A stretch of 6,798 bases of DNA from an uncultured Treponema sp. Lineage in GTDB: Bacteria > Spirochaetota > Spirochaetia > Treponematales > Treponemataceae. The stretch covers positions 1 to 6,798 of the forward strand of contig CAJPOH010000050.1 of the NCBI GenBank assembly GCA_905372205.1. Direction: 5' to 3'. A program made the position numbers and the translations under genes. The notes under the pieces were generated by a model. It worked only from the letters and a program-made list of their open reading frames with translations. It ran no database searches and had not been told where the DNA came from. Shown here piece after piece: positions 5,010-6,798 of the stretch; position 1 is the stretch's first letter, and each line of letters starts with the position of its first letter.

Positions 5010-6101
5010 CTATTTACTTGATTTTTCTCTATTGCAAAGCTTACACAGCATTTGACAGTTTTCTATTTCTGTTTTGCCACCTAAAGACCATGGCGTGATG
5101 TGGTCTCCTTCCATCTCGTCAAAAAGAAATTTGTTTTTGCAGATCTTGCAAATACCGTTTTGTTTTTCGTAAACTTCTCTTTTCATAGAAGAAGAAAATT
5201 CTCTGATATTTAAATATTTTTCTTTATCTGTTACAAGGTAATAATACACACCTTTTTTGTTTGTTATCTCGTCATCTTGCATTAAAATGTTCACTTTTGT
5301 CTCTAAGTCGTTTGGGTTAAAACTCTTATCCTTATATTGATTGTATAATTCTCCCCATTCAATGCCTTTTTGTTCTTTCCTATATGTTGGAAAAAGCGTT
5401 TTGACCCAACTTATTATGTTGGAAAAGTATAACCATAGTTCGCTTGCATTACTATTGGCTTGATGGCAAGCCATATAGTCTTCAATTGTTGTTTGTTCTT
5501 TATGAGAAATCCATTTTAATGCTGTTTCTAAATAATCTTGGCGAATTGAAGAGCCTGAAAGATAATCAGAGGCTATTTGATAAGCAGGACAAGAAGTTTT
5601 AGAAAAATATTTTTTTGCATCAAGCAACCATTCACCGGCATAAACTGCGTTTCTCATTTCTTGTGCGGTCAACTTTTCTCCTGCTATATTGATTGTCTTA
5701 AACCAATTTAATTTTTCACTATCAGTGCCTGTGCAAATATAAATCATCAACTTATAGTTTAGAAAAGTCTCTTTTTCGTCATTTGTAAGGTTATGAAAAT
5801 ACTTTTTATCAAAAGAAAACACACCCTTAAAATATTGAGCAATGCTTATTGTGCGTTGCTGACCATCTAAAAGTTCAAAACTATCGTTATTATTTTTAAT
5901 CCAATACATAACATTTAATGGAAAGTTTTTCATTATTGTGTTAATTACAGCTTCTCGTTTTTCATCCTTATAAACAAATTCTCGTTGGTATTTTGGGCGA
6001 ATGTTAAGCTTACCAGAAAAACCAAACACTCCTTCTTCTTGTGTGTCAGAATAGCCTTCAACAACATCTTTTATGGGGATTTCTGTTAGCGATATGTTCA
6101 T
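5010..6101 (-). CDS. DUF262 / HNH endonuclease fusion protein
   Basis: This 363-residue protein joins two defence-associated domains. The N-terminal DUF262 domain shows R35-P-K-Y-Q-R40, D79-G-Q-Q-R83, the family's hallmark and the presumed nucleotide-handling motif related to ParB/Srx folds, and I137-N-I-A-G-E-K-L-T-A-Q-E-M-R-N151. A linker of about 150 residues follows. The C-terminal HNH domain (about 305-363) has zinc-knuckle cysteines C318-x2-C321 and C353-x2-C356, plus D333-H334-I, N348 and N357 as the catalytic H-N-N form of HNH, so it looks active. DUF262 is the GmrS half of the type IV enzyme GmrSD, which cuts modified phage DNA; here the nuclease is a canonical HNH rather than the DUF1524 of GmrD. 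It starts one base after the methyltransferase stop, with AAGGAG upstream, so the two should be co-translated. The likely role is restriction of foreign DNA, either unmethylated or modified; which one cannot be read here. Confidence 0.88.
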   Translation of the reverse strand: MNISLTEIPIKDVVEGYSDTQEEGVFGFSGKLNIRPKYQREFVYKDEKREAVINTIMKNFPLNVMYWIKNNNDSFELLDGQQRTISIAQYFKGVFSFDKKYFHNLTNDEKETFLNYKLMIYICTGTDSEKLNWFKTINIAGEKLTAQEMRNAVYAGEWLLDAKKYFSKTSCPAYQIASDYLSGSSIRQDYLETALKWISHKEQTTIEDYMACHQANSNASELWLYFSNIISWVKTLFPTYRKEQKGIEWGELYNQYKDKSFNPNDLETKVNILMQDDEITNKKGVYYYLVTDKEKYLNIREFSSSMKREVYEKQNGICKICKNKFLFDEMEGDHITPWSLGGKTEIENCQMLCKLCNREKSSK

Positions 6102-6102
6102 A

Positions 6103-6798
6103 TTATTTTCTCCTTATAATAATCCTTGCATAAATGCTTGTGTATAAAGCCCCTGTGTCGCAGTCTTTGAATGCTGGTGGTTTCTTGTCTTTAGCTGGAT
6201 TGTAAAGACGATAGAGTGTACCTTTTGCATTATAGGTGAGCTTGCCAGTAGGCTTTCCGTCTTTTAATATTTCCATTTGTCTATTGTTAGTAAACTCACA
6301 AGAGCCAACAATTCCTAAAGCTATAATTTCAAATTGATCGGGATTATATTTATCTAAAAATGTGATTGGAACTCCTATGTTTTCATAATAATCAACTGGG
6401 ATGTCTGCAGTTTTGTCCACATTTATGGCATCATAGTTTTCATATTTAGGATATTCTTCTGCTGTGTATTTTTTCCATAATAAGATATCTTCGTGTCGTT
6501 GGCTGTGATCTAAATTCGTAAACCATCTTACTCCTTTAACTCTTACAAATTTCATACCATCTTTGTCTATTCCAGAAGTAGCAGCATTTAGTGGATAATT
6601 ATCAGGAACATTAAATTTTCTATCACCACTATGAATACTAGGTCCCATCCATATTCTATTATTCATAATCAATTGAAAAATATCTTTATATGATGTTGCA
6701 TTCATATTTCCCAAAATAATAAACTTCTTTTCATATTCCATCAATTGAGCCACATATTCTCTAAATAAGCTAAACGGAGGGTTTGTAATCACTATATC
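6103..6798 (-). CDS. EcoRI-family adenine-specific DNA methyltransferase, 5' end missing
   Basis: The frame is open to the right edge of the window, so this is the C-terminal 231 residues. The GTG codon at 6792 is an internal valine of D-I-V-I-T-N-P-P-F, not a start. N6-P-P-F9 (counted from the window edge) is catalytic motif IV, the same tetrad as M.EcoRI. The following S-L-F-R-E-Y, I-I-L-G-N-M-N-A, I-W-M-G and V-R-W-F-T-N-L segments are typical of the EcoRI methylase family (Pfam EcoRI_methylase). The reaction is SAM-dependent N6 methylation of adenine; the SAM-binding motif I must lie upstream, outside the window. About 225 residues follow N6, more than the roughly 187 after the equivalent residue of M.EcoRI, so the C-terminal recognition part differs and GAATTC specificity should not be assumed. 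It is the first visible gene of a tight unit with the DUF262-HNH gene, presumably the protective modification partner. Confidence 0.88.
   Translation of the reverse strand, partial: DIVITNPPFSLFREYVAQLMEYEKKFIILGNMNATSYKDIFQLIMNNRIWMGPSIHSGDRKFNVPDNYPLNAATSGIDKDGMKFVRVKGVRWFTNLDHSQRHEDILLWKKYTAEEYPKYENYDAINVDKTADIPVDYYENIGVPITFLDKYNPDQFEIIALGIVGSCEFTNNRQMEILKDGKPTGKLTYNAKGTLYRLYNPAKDKKPPAFKDCDTGALYTSIYARIIIRRK
6110..6115 (-). promoter_or_regulatory. Ribosome-binding site of the DUF262-HNH gene inside the methyltransferase gene
   Basis: On the minus strand AAGGAG (6115 to 6110) is a strong Shine-Dalgarno sequence eight bases before the ATG at 6101-6099. It is made of the final codons of the methyltransferase (ATA AGG AGA AAA TAA, ending I-R-R-K). 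The methyltransferase stop (6105-6103) and the next start are one base apart, which suggests translational coupling. Confidence 0.75.

Noticed and set aside
6790..6792. GTG as start of the EcoRI-family methyltransferase
   Set aside because: It would begin two codons before the catalytic N-P-P-F; the frame continues to the window edge, and motif I must lie further upstream.
1..6798. CRISPR array, insertion sequence, integrase or attachment-site duplication around the tRNA gene
   Set aside because: No regularly spaced repeats, no transposase or integrase coding region, and no second copy of the tRNA 3' end were found in the window.

Overview
The window is an AT-rich bacterial chromosomal segment with seven protein-coding genes (two of them cut by the window edges) and one tRNA gene. 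Gene content, low G+C, a short lipoprotein signal ending L-I-S-C, a TatD protein with an insert and an ankyrin protein in a two-gene unit fit a host-associated spirochaete, most likely a gut or oral Treponema. That assignment is inference from general resemblance, since no ribosomal RNA or other decisive marker is present.

Left edge (1-1401, + strand): the 3' two-thirds or more of an amino-methyltransferase-type DNA modification gene, with motif I (D-C-S-A-G-T-G-N) and motif IV (N-P-P-Y). No restriction partner is visible on this side. Next (1531-2241, +) is a small tandem-rhodanese lipoprotein under a near-consensus promoter so close to the ATG that its mRNA should be leaderless or nearly so. 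It converges on a tRNA-Leu(UAA) gene (2309-2392, -) with a strong promoter of its own. That promoter overlaps the ribosome-binding region of the divergent TatD-family metal-dependent hydrolase gene (2439-3293, +).

Middle (3324-4834, - strand): TatD converges, with only 30 bases between stop codons, on a two-gene unit. Its first gene encodes an unrecognised exported helical protein (204 aa). Its second encodes an ankyrin-repeat protein with an N-terminal Rossmann-like domain that recalls nucleoside deoxyribosyltransferase/TIR-type folds but seems to lack the catalytic glutamate.

Right edge (5010-6798, - strand): a tightly coupled pair, an EcoRI-family adenine methyltransferase (5' end outside the window) followed one base later by a single-chain DUF262-HNH protein. 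The ribosome-binding site of the second gene is written in the last Arg-Arg codons of the first. This pair looks like a compact modification/nuclease defence module and is the most interesting object here. It is followed by an 18-base perfect palindrome centred on GAATTC, the only such site I found in the window.

Overall, a core of housekeeping or lineage genes (tRNA, TatD, rhodanese lipoprotein, ankyrin unit) is bracketed by two DNA-modification loci. I see no insertion sequence, phage gene, CRISPR array or rRNA.
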